Source: Algoriphagus faecimaris (GTDB lineage Bacteria; Bacteroidota; Bacteroidia; Cytophagales; Cyclobacteriaceae). Taken from it: a DNA stretch of 64,000 nucleotides. The DNA lies in assembly GCF_900101705.1 (NCBI RefSeq), contig NZ_FNAC01000007.1, positions 1 through 64,000 of the forward strand, given 5' to 3'. A program made the translations under genes and the position numbers. Below, piece by piece: positions 8,559 through 17,830 of the stretch (position 1 is its first letter; each line of letters opens with the position of its first letter). Under the pieces are notes generated by a model. It saw only the letters and a list, made by a program, of their open reading frames with translations, had not been told where the DNA came from and ran no database searches.

Positions 8559-9509
8559 TTAGGTGTAGATATAGCGAAAGCAAAATTTCAAATACTTTCT
8601 GAATAGCGTGTAGAGAAATTCAGAACTAAATACTTTATTTAATAAAGGATAAGGGAGATGATAAAAGCCTGAAACCAAAAAATAGGAGTATCCTACATGC
8701 TTTAAAATTCTTATAATTTCTAATTTATTTGAATTGTCTCTGAAAAAGATCGGAAGATTAAACAGCACCCATTTTTCCCGAAAAGTATCAAAGCCTTTAA
8801 GTTTGCTTTTCTCCAAGATGAGAGGTCCAAATTCTTCTGAAAAAAATATTTTGGGAATTAATGTATAGGAAATAGAATGGCTTTTTTGTACTTCAGAATA
8901 GACATCCTCCTGTGAATAATAAACCAAAGGAAGTGGAATAAAAACCGGAGTACCAAAGTCCAAAATGGCTCGAAAAAATAGATCTAGATCCTCGCCTAGG
9001 GTCAAGTTCTTATCAAACTGAATTCCTGATTTGAAAATTGATTGATGATAAATCAGGGCAGAAGTAAAAAAAAAAGTATTCCGTATCGCTTCTTGAAAAT
9101 AGTGATGAAATACTTTAGGACTTGGGTTTTCAACTTTCTCCCATTTTTTTGGTAAATCCATTCTGTAAGAGCTTCCAAAAACTCTTTGTTTAGGATGGGA
9201 TGATATTACTTGTGCCATGACTTCCAGATACTGAGGATGCCATGCATCATCCGCATCCAAAAAGGCTATCCATGAATACGTTGCCTTTTCAATACCCGTA
9301 TTTCTGGCACCCGATACTCCTTGGTTTTTTTGATGAATTAATTTAACCCCTTCCCCATATCCCTTCTCTACCAGCTCCTCTCCTCCATCCGTGCTTCCAT
9401 CATTGACTACTATAATCTCAAAATCCTGAAAGCCTTGATTCAATACAGAATCAATCGCTCGTTGGATATAGGGAGCTTTATTGTATAGGGGGATGATTAC
9501 GCTAAACAA
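8559..9509 (-). CDS. GT2 family glycosyltransferase
   Basis: 316 residues with a GT-A fold. SVIIPLYNKAPYI (3-15) and the nucleotide-binding VVNDGSTDGG are intact; the metal-binding DADD lies at 85-88 and the acceptor-side motif LGEDLDLFFRA is present, giving an inverting GT2 layout. The C-terminal 100 residues are hydrophobic/aromatic but without a clear membrane helix. It is the first gene after the 177-base hairpin spacer that interrupts the cluster at 9510-9686, and is followed one base later by a GT4. Confidence 0.9.
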   Translation of the reverse strand: MFSVIIPLYNKAPYIQRAIDSVLNQGFQDFEIIVVNDGSTDGGEELVEKGYGEGVKLIHQKNQGVSGARNTGIEKATYSWIAFLDADDAWHPQYLEVMAQVISSHPKQRVFGSSYRMDLPKKWEKVENPSPKVFHHYFQEAIRNTFFFTSALIYHQSIFKSGIQFDKNLTLGEDLDLFFRAILDFGTPVFIPLPLVYYSQEDVYSEVQKSHSISYTLIPKIFFSEEFGPLILEKSKLKGFDTFREKWVLFNLPIFFRDNSNKLEIIRILKHVGYSYFLVSGFYHLPYPLLNKVFSSEFLYTLFRKYLKFCFRYIYT

Positions 9510-9541
9510 GTGGATGTTAATTACTAAGGGTTGCTGTGGAT

Positions 9542-9685
9542 CGTCACTGCGAGGACGAGGTACAGCCTGCCCCGAACGAATATCGGGGAGGACGAAGCAG
9601 TCTTTTTACTCACTTTGGGAGATTGCTTCGGGGCAGTAAGATTCATTCTATAAACAGAATTCGGTATTTGCCCCTCGCAATGACG
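9542..9685. repeat. Intergenic hairpin repeat (CGTCAxTGCGAGG type)
   Basis: Outer arms CGTCACTGCGAGG (9542-9554) and CCTCGCAATGACG (9673-9685) pair over 13 bases with one G-T mismatch. Inner arms CGAAGCAGTCT (9593-9603) and AGATTGCTTCG (9620-9630) also pair. This is the common bacterial GTCATTGCGAGG...GAAGCAATCT dispersed repeat. It sits immediately behind the stop of the GT2 gene at 9687 and could act as a transcript-stabilising or attenuating hairpin inside the operon. Confidence 0.85.
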
Positions 9686-9686
9686 T

Positions 9687-10640
9687 TCATCCCAAAAAAC
9701 GTTTTAAACGAAGAGCATTTTTGAATCCCAAAAGCTTGGAAAGTAGCTGGAACTTTGGACCGCCGATATAAGTCTTTTCAGCTACTCCTAGATTTTGGAT
9801 CAGACTTTCTGCTTTAGCGATTAAATCAGGATAGTGAGGAAAAACATCATAGATAAACTTTTGATAGACTTTTTTTAAGGCGATTCTTACCCTTTTCGAG
9901 TCTTCGAATTTCAATACCTCCCTTTCATAGCATTGATAAGAATCCAATAGAGACTTTATAGCTTTTGCTGACTTTTGCTGACTGACATTGCCTTCACCCG
10001 GGCTTCGGTAATAGACATTCCCCTTCGATTCAAAGAGTACCTTCTCTGCATGCAACAGCACACGAGTAAAAAACTCTCCATCCTGATTAATCGTCATGCT
10101 TTCATCCCAAGGTCCTGCTTTCTCAATCAAAGATCGATGGGTCAGGTAAACCCCAGGCTGATTCATCTCCTGATGGTTCCAAAATTGAAGTAACAAATCC
10201 AAGCCAAAATTAAAATCCCGAAAAACACCATACGGTATAGGATAAGATTTTTTCGGATTATCTTGAAACATCCTCCACTCACATGAAGCCAATACGGATT
10301 CTGATTGGCTTTCCAATAATTTGATCTGACGGTTTATTTTATCGGGAGATAATAGATCATCCGCATCCAAAAACTGAATGTATTCCCCTCTTGCAGCGGC
10401 TGTGCCAACATTGGTTGCAACTGAAACACCCTGATTTTCCTGGTCAATCAATTGGATTTTATCTGGATACTTTGCAAAATATTCCTTAAGAATCTCAAAA
10501 GAACCATCTGTAGAACCATCATCCACCAAGACTATTTCTAAATTAGGATAAGTCTGACCTAATGCCGATTCTAAAGTCTCTCGGACAAAAGCAGCTTTGT
10601 TATAAACCGGAATAACTATGGAAACGATGGGCTTTTTCAT
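9687..10640 (-). CDS. GT2 family glycosyltransferase
   Basis: 317 residues. SIVIPVYNKAAFV at the N-terminus, LVDDGSTDGSFEI near 38-50, DADD at 92-95 and INQDGEFFTRVLLHA in place of the usual ED acceptor motif indicate a GT-A inverting transferase. It lies 18 bases behind the GT4 at 10659, so it was probably co-transcribed with it. Together with the GT2/GT4 pair at 7493-9509 this forms two neighbouring GT4+GT2 sets. No membrane segment is evident. The acceptor is unknown. Confidence 0.9.
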   Translation of the reverse strand: MKKPIVSIVIPVYNKAAFVRETLESALGQTYPNLEIVLVDDGSTDGSFEILKEYFAKYPDKIQLIDQENQGVSVATNVGTAAARGEYIQFLDADDLLSPDKINRQIKLLESQSESVLASCEWRMFQDNPKKSYPIPYGVFRDFNFGLDLLLQFWNHQEMNQPGVYLTHRSLIEKAGPWDESMTINQDGEFFTRVLLHAEKVLFESKGNVYYRSPGEGNVSQQKSAKAIKSLLDSYQCYEREVLKFEDSKRVRIALKKVYQKFIYDVFPHYPDLIAKAESLIQNLGVAEKTYIGGPKFQLLSKLLGFKNALRLKRFLG

Positions 10641-10658
10641 TTGCTGTATTTACCAGAA

Positions 10659-11738
10659 CTAAACTGGGATTGAATTATAAAGGGACAATAACTCCTTACA
10701 ATAATTCTCTTTGGAAAATTTCGCCGCCTGCATTTTTGCGCGTTTTCCCTTTTCCATCCTTTCTGTAAAATCCATTTTCAGGAAATCCAGCATGGAATCT
10801 TTGATTTCCGGAAGATAGTATGGGTCGATCAGTATTCCTGAAGCAGAATCACCCAGAATTTCCGACGCCCCTCCTATTTTGGTAACAACAGACGGCAATC
10901 CTATATGCATGGCTTCGGCCAATGCCAAAGAAGAACCTTCCGAATACGAGGGCAATACAAATACATCGGCTTGAGATAAATATTCAAATACATCGGACTG
11001 ATATCCTTCAAAGCTGACATACTCCTCGATTTGATTTTCTCCGACTAAGCATTCAAGGTATTCTCTCTCCTCTCCTTCTCCTACAATCATCAGCTTAGGC
11101 CGGAAATCTGTTCCATGGATAATTTCACCCAAGGCAAGAATTACAGACCTGATATTTTTGATGGCCGTCAGACGGGAGACTGTGATAAAGACCAATTGAT
11201 TGTCTGATGATTCCTTTTTGCTTTTCACTTCCGGCAATTCAACCGGATTGTACAGGACTCTTCCCTTGGATAAGGGTAACTCCCCTATTTGGTTTAGGTG
11301 TTGCATGACCGCTTGCGATACACAAATCACCTGATGTGCAAACAGATATGTGAACCTGAAAAGTATCCTATACAAAAAATGATGATTGGGAAATCCGATT
11401 TCTTCTCCTATTCTAATTCTTACTCCTGCCATAACTGCCGCCAATAAGCCATGGAAATTGGCTTCTGCCCCGACTGTATGGACTACATTGAATTTTTCCT
11501 TTTTGAAATACCGGTACAACTGATAAATCAATCCAATATCAGGGATCTTGGCTGTTTGATTTATTACCCAAACCTGATGTTCACGGGCCTTTAAGTCTTC
11601 TGAAACCTTCCCACCTTTTCCTAAAGAAATAAACTGCATTTGTATATCAGGGTATGCTTGAAAACCATGCGCAGCAAGTGCCGCAACCTTTTCCACCCCT
11701 CCAAAATTCAGTTCAAAAACTATCCGGGCGATTTTCAA
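10659..11738 (-). CDS. GT4 family glycosyltransferase, paralogue of the 7493-8557 gene
   Basis: 359 residues. RIVFELNFGGVEKVAALAA forms the N-terminal loop; GAEANFHG and GFPNHH match the paralogue at 7493. VLYNPVELPE is the linker, and PSYSEGSSLALAEAM gives the E-x7-E pair (E267, E275), then GLPSVVTKIGGASEI. The start codon overlaps the stop of the methyltransferase at 11735 by four bases, a sign of translational coupling. It is expected to be a retaining sugar transferase acting on a lipid-linked or methylated acceptor at the inner membrane; specificity is unknown. Confidence 0.9.
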   Translation of the reverse strand: MKIARIVFELNFGGVEKVAALAAHGFQAYPDIQMQFISLGKGGKVSEDLKAREHQVWVINQTAKIPDIGLIYQLYRYFKKEKFNVVHTVGAEANFHGLLAAVMAGVRIRIGEEIGFPNHHFLYRILFRFTYLFAHQVICVSQAVMQHLNQIGELPLSKGRVLYNPVELPEVKSKKESSDNQLVFITVSRLTAIKNIRSVILALGEIIHGTDFRPKLMIVGEGEEREYLECLVGENQIEEYVSFEGYQSDVFEYLSQADVFVLPSYSEGSSLALAEAMHIGLPSVVTKIGGASEILGDSASGILIDPYYLPEIKDSMLDFLKMDFTERMEKGKRAKMQAAKFSKENYCKELLSLYNSIPV

Positions 11739-12397
11739 GAACTAATTTTCCTTATTGCAAAACTTGGAGAAATAATCCTTTCCATAGTCAAATAAATAAT
11801 TTCCCAATTATGCTCATTACAAAACTCATAAATTGCTTCAATCACTCCATACTTCCAAGGCACATCGATTTCCCCCACTATAAAATCATGACCGGCAATA
11901 ATTCCTCCCTCTTTGATTTTAGGTCTATAATTCTCCAGTTCAAGTTTAGTGATCTTATAGTCATGGACAGTATCAATATATATCCAATCAAAATAATTAT
12001 CTGGAAACTGATCTACCACCTCAGTGGATAAACCTCTATTGATCACCACTTTTCCTTCCTCAATTTCTGTTTGGAATTTCTGGCTTACCTCATGGAATAG
12101 CTGCTCGGGATATCGCTCGCTTTTCCAAACATCGATAAGGTGTAATGTAGCAGGTTGATTGATATCCAAAATCTTCCTGCTGAAGTCACCATGATCCACT
12201 CCCAATTCAGCGACCACACCGTTTTGAGGGAGAATAGCCAACAACTGTTCCCTTGTAGCCAATAATTTTCCATTTTTCAAATGATTGTATCCGATTTCGG
12301 TAACTGGCATTTCCTCAAACTTAGGCTTGTTGATAAGCCTATGTTTTTGGGTGTAGTAGTTGTGAAACTTTTCCTTTATGGTGTGTAGCAATCCCAT
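11735..12397 (-). CDS. Class I SAM-dependent methyltransferase (Methyltransf_24 type)
   Basis: 220 residues. SAM-binding motif I is VVAELGVDHGDFSRKIL, followed by LHLIDVW and the acidic pair in DWIYIDTVHDY; GGIIAGHDF is the late loop typical of Methyltransf_24 enzymes. The family O- or N-methylates small molecules and sugars. It overlaps the downstream GT4 gene by four bases and lies three bases behind the GT2 at 12401, so a role in methylating a sugar of the same glycan is likely. It is one of eight methyltransferases in the cluster. Confidence 0.85.
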   Translation of the reverse strand: MGLLHTIKEKFHNYYTQKHRLINKPKFEEMPVTEIGYNHLKNGKLLATREQLLAILPQNGVVAELGVDHGDFSRKILDINQPATLHLIDVWKSERYPEQLFHEVSQKFQTEIEEGKVVINRGLSTEVVDQFPDNYFDWIYIDTVHDYKITKLELENYRPKIKEGGIIAGHDFIVGEIDVPWKYGVIEAIYEFCNEHNWEIIYLTMERIISPSFAIRKISS

Positions 12398-12400
12398 ATT

Positions 12401-13276
12401 TTATCTTTTAGTTTCTCCTCCTTTAATCAAATTATAATATTCTTGGACAGCTCCTCTATTTATAGCATGACATACCCTTAAAATGGCTATTGATTCTTTC
12501 GGTGAAATAGTGAATAATTTTTTTAAAGCGAAACGGTAACGCCTCAGAATAAAATCCAGAAAGAAACTAAGAAAAGCAGCTTTCTTTCCTTTAAATCTTC
12601 TGGTATATGTACCTCCCAAAAGCCTTTGATATTTATTGACCAAATCAGAAGTTTGTTGGCGGGCAGGATGTAGGACCAAAATATTTTCTTTGTAAACTAT
12701 GGTATATTTTTGGCTGATTTTTCCTGAAAGTTCGGAATCTCCGTTGGATTTCAGTTCTTCATTGAAACATCCAAACTCCTCTAAAACAGATTTATATGAA
12801 AACCAATTGGCAGTGATGGCATGCCCTTCCTTGGCATAGATCTCCGTAGTGAATCCAGTATATTTTTCATAAACCTCTGCATCTGTCAAACGATTTGGAT
12901 TTTTGAAAATTAAAGGAACCGGACCGGTTAAAACCCCGATTTCTTTTTTGAAATCTTGGAGAAAAAGTTCCTGGGCATTCTTTAGCCAATCTTTGTCAGG
13001 TATGCAATCAGAATCCGTAAATGCAAAAATTTGTCCTTTGCTTTCCTCTATACCTTTATTTCTTGCCGCGTAGGAACCTGGTTTTTTCTCTTCCAGTATT
13101 TGCAATGGATAGGAAACCGAAAAATCGTTTGGCAATACCAAAGGCAATTCAGGGTCATTGTTGACAACGATTACTTCCCAATTTTCCTTTTCTAATGATT
13201 GTCTCTCTAAAGATTCTAATAGTCCAAGTAACCTTTCAAAATCTTTATAATAGGGAATTACTATTGAAATAATCAC
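12401..13276 (-). CDS. GT2 family glycosyltransferase
   Basis: 291 residues. IVIPYYKDFERLLGLLESL opens the GT-A domain; VIVVNNDP replaces the more usual DDGS; GSYAARNKGIEESKG and TDSD (87-90) follow, the pattern of the rhamnosyl/galactosyl branch of GT2. NGDSELSGKI is in the acceptor position. The C-terminal region is basic (RRYRFALKKLF), suggesting membrane-surface contact. It lies between a methyltransferase (three-base gap) and another GT2 (eight-base gap). Confidence 0.88.
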   Translation of the reverse strand: MIISIVIPYYKDFERLLGLLESLERQSLEKENWEVIVVNNDPELPLVLPNDFSVSYPLQILEEKKPGSYAARNKGIEESKGQIFAFTDSDCIPDKDWLKNAQELFLQDFKKEIGVLTGPVPLIFKNPNRLTDAEVYEKYTGFTTEIYAKEGHAITANWFSYKSVLEEFGCFNEELKSNGDSELSGKISQKYTIVYKENILVLHPARQQTSDLVNKYQRLLGGTYTRRFKGKKAAFLSFFLDFILRRYRFALKKLFTISPKESIAILRVCHAINRGAVQEYYNLIKGGETKR

Positions 13277-13284
13277 TCTCTTTG

Positions 13285-14202
13285 TTATTTGAAAAGAAGG
13301 GTTTTATGAAAATCAATAAAAACTTTTGTTGCTGAAGGATAGGTTAGCAAACCAATTAAATTTGAAAAGTAATAGCTAAATGATTTCCCCCATTTTTTTT
13401 CTTTCATGGCATAATAGAAAAGGTGAAAGCGGATTTGAAAAAGCTGAAGCTTAATACTCTTTCTATCTGGAAAAGCCGAATCCAACAGTTGATAGGTTTT
13501 ATAGGATAATTCAGATTTCTCAAAACTACTTTTGGAAGACCAAAGTCCTTGAGAATGAATCCTGTAAACCGATGGACCAACCTGTGAATCAAAATAAAAA
13601 TCTCCAAACTGTAAAAGATAGGCCCACAAAAAAGTATCCCCATTAATCACAACTTTATTAAATTCTTTTGGTAAATTAAATATAAGTGGTTTTCTAAACA
13701 CAACAGAGGCTGAAGGGATATCAGATTTTGTAAAGATCAATCCTGAAAAATCTAAATTTATTTTCTCTACTTCCTGTATAGATTTTGATAAAATATTTCC
13801 TTTTTCATCACATTTGAATCGGTTGTGAAATGACCCAATATACTCCTTATGATTTTCCAAAAAATTGATCTGCTTTTGAAGTTTAAGCGAATCAGTCCAA
13901 TAATCATCCCCATCGCATATGGCAATATATTCTCCCTGACACTGTTCCAACACCCAAAGGTAGTTCAGTGTGGAACCCAAATTCTTTTCTTGCCTCTTAT
14001 ATTTTATCCAATGACCATGTTCATGTTCTTGAATATACTTTTGTACAATCTCCTCGGTTTTATCCAGAGATTTATCATTGGATATCACCAACTCAATCTC
14101 AAAATCAGCTTTTTGATTCAACACACCCTCAATCGCCTCTCCTATATATTTTTCAACATTATAGGCAATCATACAAACACTTAATTTCGGTTGTTTCTGC
14201 AC
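13285..14202 (-). CDS. GT2 family glycosyltransferase
   Basis: 305 residues. SVCMIAYNVEKYIGEAIEGVL and ELVISNDKSLDKTEEI form the nucleotide pocket; the metal motif is DGDD (97-100) followed by YWTD. The acceptor region has VINGDTFLWAYLL. The same CDGDDYW arrangement is seen in the plus-strand GT2 at 48177, so the two belong to one GT2 subgroup. It starts one base after the GT4 stop at 14204. Confidence 0.88.
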   Translation of the reverse strand: MQKQPKLSVCMIAYNVEKYIGEAIEGVLNQKADFEIELVISNDKSLDKTEEIVQKYIQEHEHGHWIKYKRQEKNLGSTLNYLWVLEQCQGEYIAICDGDDYWTDSLKLQKQINFLENHKEYIGSFHNRFKCDEKGNILSKSIQEVEKINLDFSGLIFTKSDIPSASVVFRKPLIFNLPKEFNKVVINGDTFLWAYLLQFGDFYFDSQVGPSVYRIHSQGLWSSKSSFEKSELSYKTYQLLDSAFPDRKSIKLQLFQIRFHLFYYAMKEKKWGKSFSYYFSNLIGLLTYPSATKVFIDFHKTLLFK

Positions 14203-14203
14203 C

Positions 14204-15409
14204 TTACTGGTTTTCGAAATGGTAAAAATCCACCATTGATCCTAAAAAAGCCTCTTTACCGCATTGATTGATCGCCAATTCCCTAATCCGCTCAGGTTTA
14301 TACCTAGAATAATTCTTTTTCATAGCGATAATGGCCGCTGCCATTGTCTCAGGTTGTTTGACAGGGACCACCAATCCTGTTTCGGGAGTGACACTATCTT
14401 CTACCCCCCCATTGGCGGTACTTATGATGGGCAAACCACACATCATTGCTTCCCTCACGGCAATCCCATGGGGTTCCTGAATGCTGGGAGAGACAAATAC
14501 ATGGGCTTGGTTTAGGACGTTGGAAATTTGATCTCTCGGAACAACAGGAAGGAATTCCCCTTTTTCAAAAATTCCCAATTCTTTGCTTTTTCTAACAAAA
14601 AGATTTTCCTGAACATTGGAGGATTTTTTATCCCCCCCTTTTCCTATCATGATAAAGCGGATCTCAGGATCGTATTGAAGCACAATTGCCATCGCCTCTA
14701 TAAAATCTTCTGCACCTTTGATAAAAAGTGAATTAAGAAGTGTAATGACTGTGAATGCTTTCCTTCTTTTACCTAAATCAATCATATATTGAGCCTCATC
14801 CACCAAATTCCATATCACTTTGGGATTGCATTGCGGCTGATTCATCATCACTTGCCGGCGCTCATCCCAACTCACCGCAGCAGTTTTCTGGGCTGATTGA
14901 AATGCATCCATAATCAAGGTGCCTCGCAATTTGGAATAGTAGTGAAAAACAAAAACCTGATGTTCCATAATCAAAAAGGGAATATTGGTCTCCTGACTAA
15001 TATGGTGGGCATAAATTCCTGCATCCATTCCACTTTGAGCATGTATCAAATCAGGTACCCAACCTGAAAGGACCAAACTTCTGTAAGCTTTAAGGAAAAT
15101 CTTTTTTTCCAAATTGATTTGTAGTTGATCTGGGACCCTTCTGTTTGCGGGAATATCAAAGCCATAAGCAGTTGGACCTTGCCGAACCTTGCTAGTTGAA
15201 ATTGGCCAAGTAGGTTTCAACCGGGATTTAACAAAAACCCAAATCCAAAGTATCAAAGTATAGGATTTTTTCTCCCCATATAGCACTTGAAAATCAAGCC
15301 CCTCTTTGCCCTGAAGAAATTGTGCCTGTTCATGAAAAAACGAACCTGTCAAGGGTTGCTTGGGAGTAGGGTACCAAGAAGGGATAATAAGGACCTTTAA
15401 ATCCGACAT
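14204..15409 (-). CDS. GT4 family glycosyltransferase
   Basis: 401 residues. It begins KVLIIPSWYPTPKQPLTGSF, the classic start of GT4 enzymes related to colanic-acid-type WcaL/AmsK proteins, with PDLIHAQSGMDAGIYA (HAQ acceptor motif) and MEHQVFVFH. The donor domain carries E-x7-E in PSIQEPHGIAVREAM (E312, E320) and GLPIISTANGGVEDSV. The N-terminus overlaps the FkbM methyltransferase by 13 bases. It is a likely retaining transferase for the exported glycan. Confidence 0.9.
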   Translation of the reverse strand: MSDLKVLIIPSWYPTPKQPLTGSFFHEQAQFLQGKEGLDFQVLYGEKKSYTLILWIWVFVKSRLKPTWPISTSKVRQGPTAYGFDIPANRRVPDQLQINLEKKIFLKAYRSLVLSGWVPDLIHAQSGMDAGIYAHHISQETNIPFLIMEHQVFVFHYYSKLRGTLIMDAFQSAQKTAAVSWDERRQVMMNQPQCNPKVIWNLVDEAQYMIDLGKRRKAFTVITLLNSLFIKGAEDFIEAMAIVLQYDPEIRFIMIGKGGDKKSSNVQENLFVRKSKELGIFEKGEFLPVVPRDQISNVLNQAHVFVSPSIQEPHGIAVREAMMCGLPIISTANGGVEDSVTPETGLVVPVKQPETMAAAIIAMKKNYSRYKPERIRELAINQCGKEAFLGSMVDFYHFENQ

Positions 15410-16164
15410 TTAATTTTCAAATTCTTCCTTAAACATACCAAATCCAAATCATCTCTAAATAAAAAATAATCATCCTTGAAAATAGAAATTGCACCATCCT
15501 GTTGCTCTATGGGTAGATTTTTAAATTCAAATTTTATCATTTTCGCACTGAATTTTTCAAAATCAATGGTTTTGAGAATCTGGAAATCGTAACCTTCCGT
15601 ATCCAATTGCAAATAGTCTACATTCAAAAATTTCGGATGGGATGCTAACAAATCATCGAAGGTTATTCCTTCAACCTCAATCCTCGCAATCTCATCTAAT
15701 TTTACATTTAAGTTGGTTAGATGGTTGATATCCACTGACCCAATGCCTGCCGCCCATGCAGGATGATTCTTCAACCCAATATCATTTAATTCAAATAACT
15801 CCAATACCCCCTTTTTCTCAAAGATTGCATAAGGAAGCAATTTAATAGAATTGAATTTTCTGTAGTTTAATTTTAGCTTTTCAAAATATCTTGGGGAAGG
15901 TTCCAATATCAATCCTTCTGACTTTCTTGTTGTAACTTTCTGATAAAGGTGATCGAAACTGACCCCGTCATTTCCTCCTATTTGTATAAATTTGAGTCTT
16001 TTATTTTTGGGAAAATTCGAATTGAAGGTTCTATCAAAGTCAAAAACTATTTTTCGGTTAAAAATCCCCCCTCCAATAATTTTCTTAGTTACAGTTGATT
16101 GGATATTGAGGTGAAATAAAATCAACCTATAAAGGAATATATTAATCCGGTGCTTTAATTTCAT
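15397..16164 (-). CDS. FkbM family methyltransferase
   Basis: 255 residues. KFIQIGGNDGVSFDHLY is the SAM motif I of FkbM proteins, LILEPSPRYFEKL the motif II, and VDYLQLDTEGYDFQIL the DTEG motif that defines the family. FkbM-type enzymes O-methylate sugars or macrolides. The N-terminal 30 residues are hydrophobic/basic (INIFLYRLILFHLNIQ) and may be a membrane anchor. Four-base overlap with the upstream gene at 16161 and 13-base overlap with the GT4 downstream place it firmly in the operon. Confidence 0.88.
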   Translation of the reverse strand: MKLKHRINIFLYRLILFHLNIQSTVTKKIIGGGIFNRKIVFDFDRTFNSNFPKNKRLKFIQIGGNDGVSFDHLYQKVTTRKSEGLILEPSPRYFEKLKLNYRKFNSIKLLPYAIFEKKGVLELFELNDIGLKNHPAWAAGIGSVDINHLTNLNVKLDEIARIEVEGITFDDLLASHPKFLNVDYLQLDTEGYDFQILKTIDFEKFSAKMIKFEFKNLPIEQQDGAISIFKDDYFLFRDDLDLVCLRKNLKIKCRI

Positions 16165-17075
16165 TTATGGATTAAATAAGCTTCTGAGGGATTCTCGTAC
16201 CAACTAAACATACTGACAAAAGGAAAACCCGCAACTATTTTGTCATTTTCCACCATTGATTCCTTATGGGTAGCAAGGTCATATTTATCTTTTTTGTATC
16301 CGGATTCCAATTTACGCTGAATTCGATAGGCGTAAAACCAAAAGTTCCATGCCAGAACAAAAGGTATTTTCCCGTCGGCCCTACTGGTTTTAGGATAATA
16401 GTATTCCTTCAGCACATAGTTGAAAACAGGCATGTCATAATTTTGGGCATCTCCTAAAATCTCAAATACTTGGGTCATTCTGGTAAACAGTTCCAATATT
16501 TTTTCTTTCTTTCCGCCTATGGTTCCAGGATTGAAGACAGGGTAATGAAGGAAGCTTACGGGCAAGGATTGATTGAATTTTTTACTGAATTGCCTCAGAG
16601 CTATCAAGGTCCAAATCCCATTTTTCCAGGCTCTGCGATTACCTCTTCCCACAAACAACTTATCGGGTGAGGACTGGAATAAAGGCAAAGGATTCTGATT
16701 GAAAATAACATCATTGATGTCGGTAGAGAGCATGTAAATATTGTCAGGAAGATGTGGGATAAATTCTTGGTAGATAAAAAACCGTTCATCGTTCAGTGAC
16801 ATTCCGCCCAATTGACACCTGACAAATCTGATTTTTTCGGTTTGGTATTTTTGGATAAAGTCAAGAGACAGCCTATCGTGAAAGACCACCGCCCATAGCC
16901 CATAATTTTGGACAGAATTGTACCAGTTTTTGATATAGTCAAAATTGTCCGAATCCTGATATCCTCCCCGCACAGGGTCCTGTTTTGATGAAAAATAGGT
17001 GGATAGTACTAAAAGTTCTTCTTTTTCAGATGGTAGGATTTGGGGAAATTCTTTCAGGTCTTGGACTATCCTCAT
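16161..17075 (-). CDS. Probable GT-A glycosyltransferase of an unassigned family
   Basis: 304 residues. I do not recognise a named family. There is an alpha/beta start LLVLSTYFSSKQDPVRGG, and the DxD-like string STDINDVIFNQNP at 117-129, which resembles the D-x-x-D-V-x-F-x-x-P motif of nucleotide-sugar transferases acting on glycans. Later PVFNPGTIGG and NYDMPVFNYVL resemble the acceptor/product side of the same enzymes. No signal peptide or membrane helix. It overlaps both neighbours by four bases, between a GT32 and an FkbM methyltransferase, which supports a sugar-transfer role. Confidence 0.55.
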   Translation of the reverse strand: MRIVQDLKEFPQILPSEKEELLVLSTYFSSKQDPVRGGYQDSDNFDYIKNWYNSVQNYGLWAVVFHDRLSLDFIQKYQTEKIRFVRCQLGGMSLNDERFFIYQEFIPHLPDNIYMLSTDINDVIFNQNPLPLFQSSPDKLFVGRGNRRAWKNGIWTLIALRQFSKKFNQSLPVSFLHYPVFNPGTIGGKKEKILELFTRMTQVFEILGDAQNYDMPVFNYVLKEYYYPKTSRADGKIPFVLAWNFWFYAYRIQRKLESGYKKDKYDLATHKESMVENDKIVAGFPFVSMFSWYENPSEAYLIHK

Positions 17076-17830
17076 TTTCCTTTATACAACTTATATACAA
17101 ATCCAAACTTGTCCGCAAGGAAATACTTTACAAAATCCAAAAGAAAAGCATCTTTCCAAATGCTCTGAGGAGAAGCTAAACAGCGTTGAACATATTGTTT
17201 CAATGCCATGCTGAAGTTTTTATCATGCAAATAATCCCGTTCCTGTCTCCAACTATGATTCCAAAGATGGACTGATATTGTTTCAGATCGAATATATCCT
17301 TTAATATCATTTCCTCTTTTCGCAAAAGGAAGTGGATAAAAATACTCAGGAGAAAAAACTTTGATTCCCTCTTTTTTCAGCCTTGCATTCAGGAAGGTCG
17401 GTATATCCATTGGGGCATTATAATCAAATGAAAGTTGCCTATATCCATTTAGAAGTTCTAGAATAAGTGGGTGTTTTGCTTCCGCCCCGATAATAGCTGC
17501 ATTTAAGCTACCCTCCTTTTGCTCCCCAATAAAAAAATTGTATGAAAGTAAACTATCCACTTTTTGGATCAATAACATATCCGTGTCCAAATATATTCCT
17601 CCTTCGCTGTAGAGAACCTGAAAACGGCAAACATCAGAGACAAATGCATATTTCTTTAATCGATAGGCTTCTTTGGTAAATTCAAATGAAGTAACATCAA
17701 AATTGTCTTCATTCCAGCATTTAAGGGTATAATCAGGCAGCCATTTTCTCCAGCTTTGGATACAATCCTTTTCCAGTTCGGTCATCTGACCTGCGCCAAA
17801 CCAACAATAATGAATAATTTTAGGTATCAA
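17072..17830 (-). CDS. GT32 family glycosyltransferase (Gly_transf_sug, OCH1-like)
   Basis: 252 residues. PKIIHYCWFGAGQM at the start, SWRKWLPDYTLKCWNEDNF, then the DxD region DVCRFQVLYSEGGIYLDTDM (DTD 82-84) are the hallmarks of bacterial GT32 capsular transferases. VHLWNHSW near 190 is the conserved C-terminal histidine/tryptophan motif. Members add Gal, Man or other sugars using UDP or GDP donors. It overlaps the GT2 at 17827 and the gene at 17072 by four bases each. Confidence 0.92.
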   Translation of the reverse strand: MIPKIIHYCWFGAGQMTELEKDCIQSWRKWLPDYTLKCWNEDNFDVTSFEFTKEAYRLKKYAFVSDVCRFQVLYSEGGIYLDTDMLLIQKVDSLLSYNFFIGEQKEGSLNAAIIGAEAKHPLILELLNGYRQLSFDYNAPMDIPTFLNARLKKEGIKVFSPEYFYPLPFAKRGNDIKGYIRSETISVHLWNHSWRQERDYLHDKNFSMALKQYVQRCLASPQSIWKDAFLLDFVKYFLADKFGFVYKLYKGK

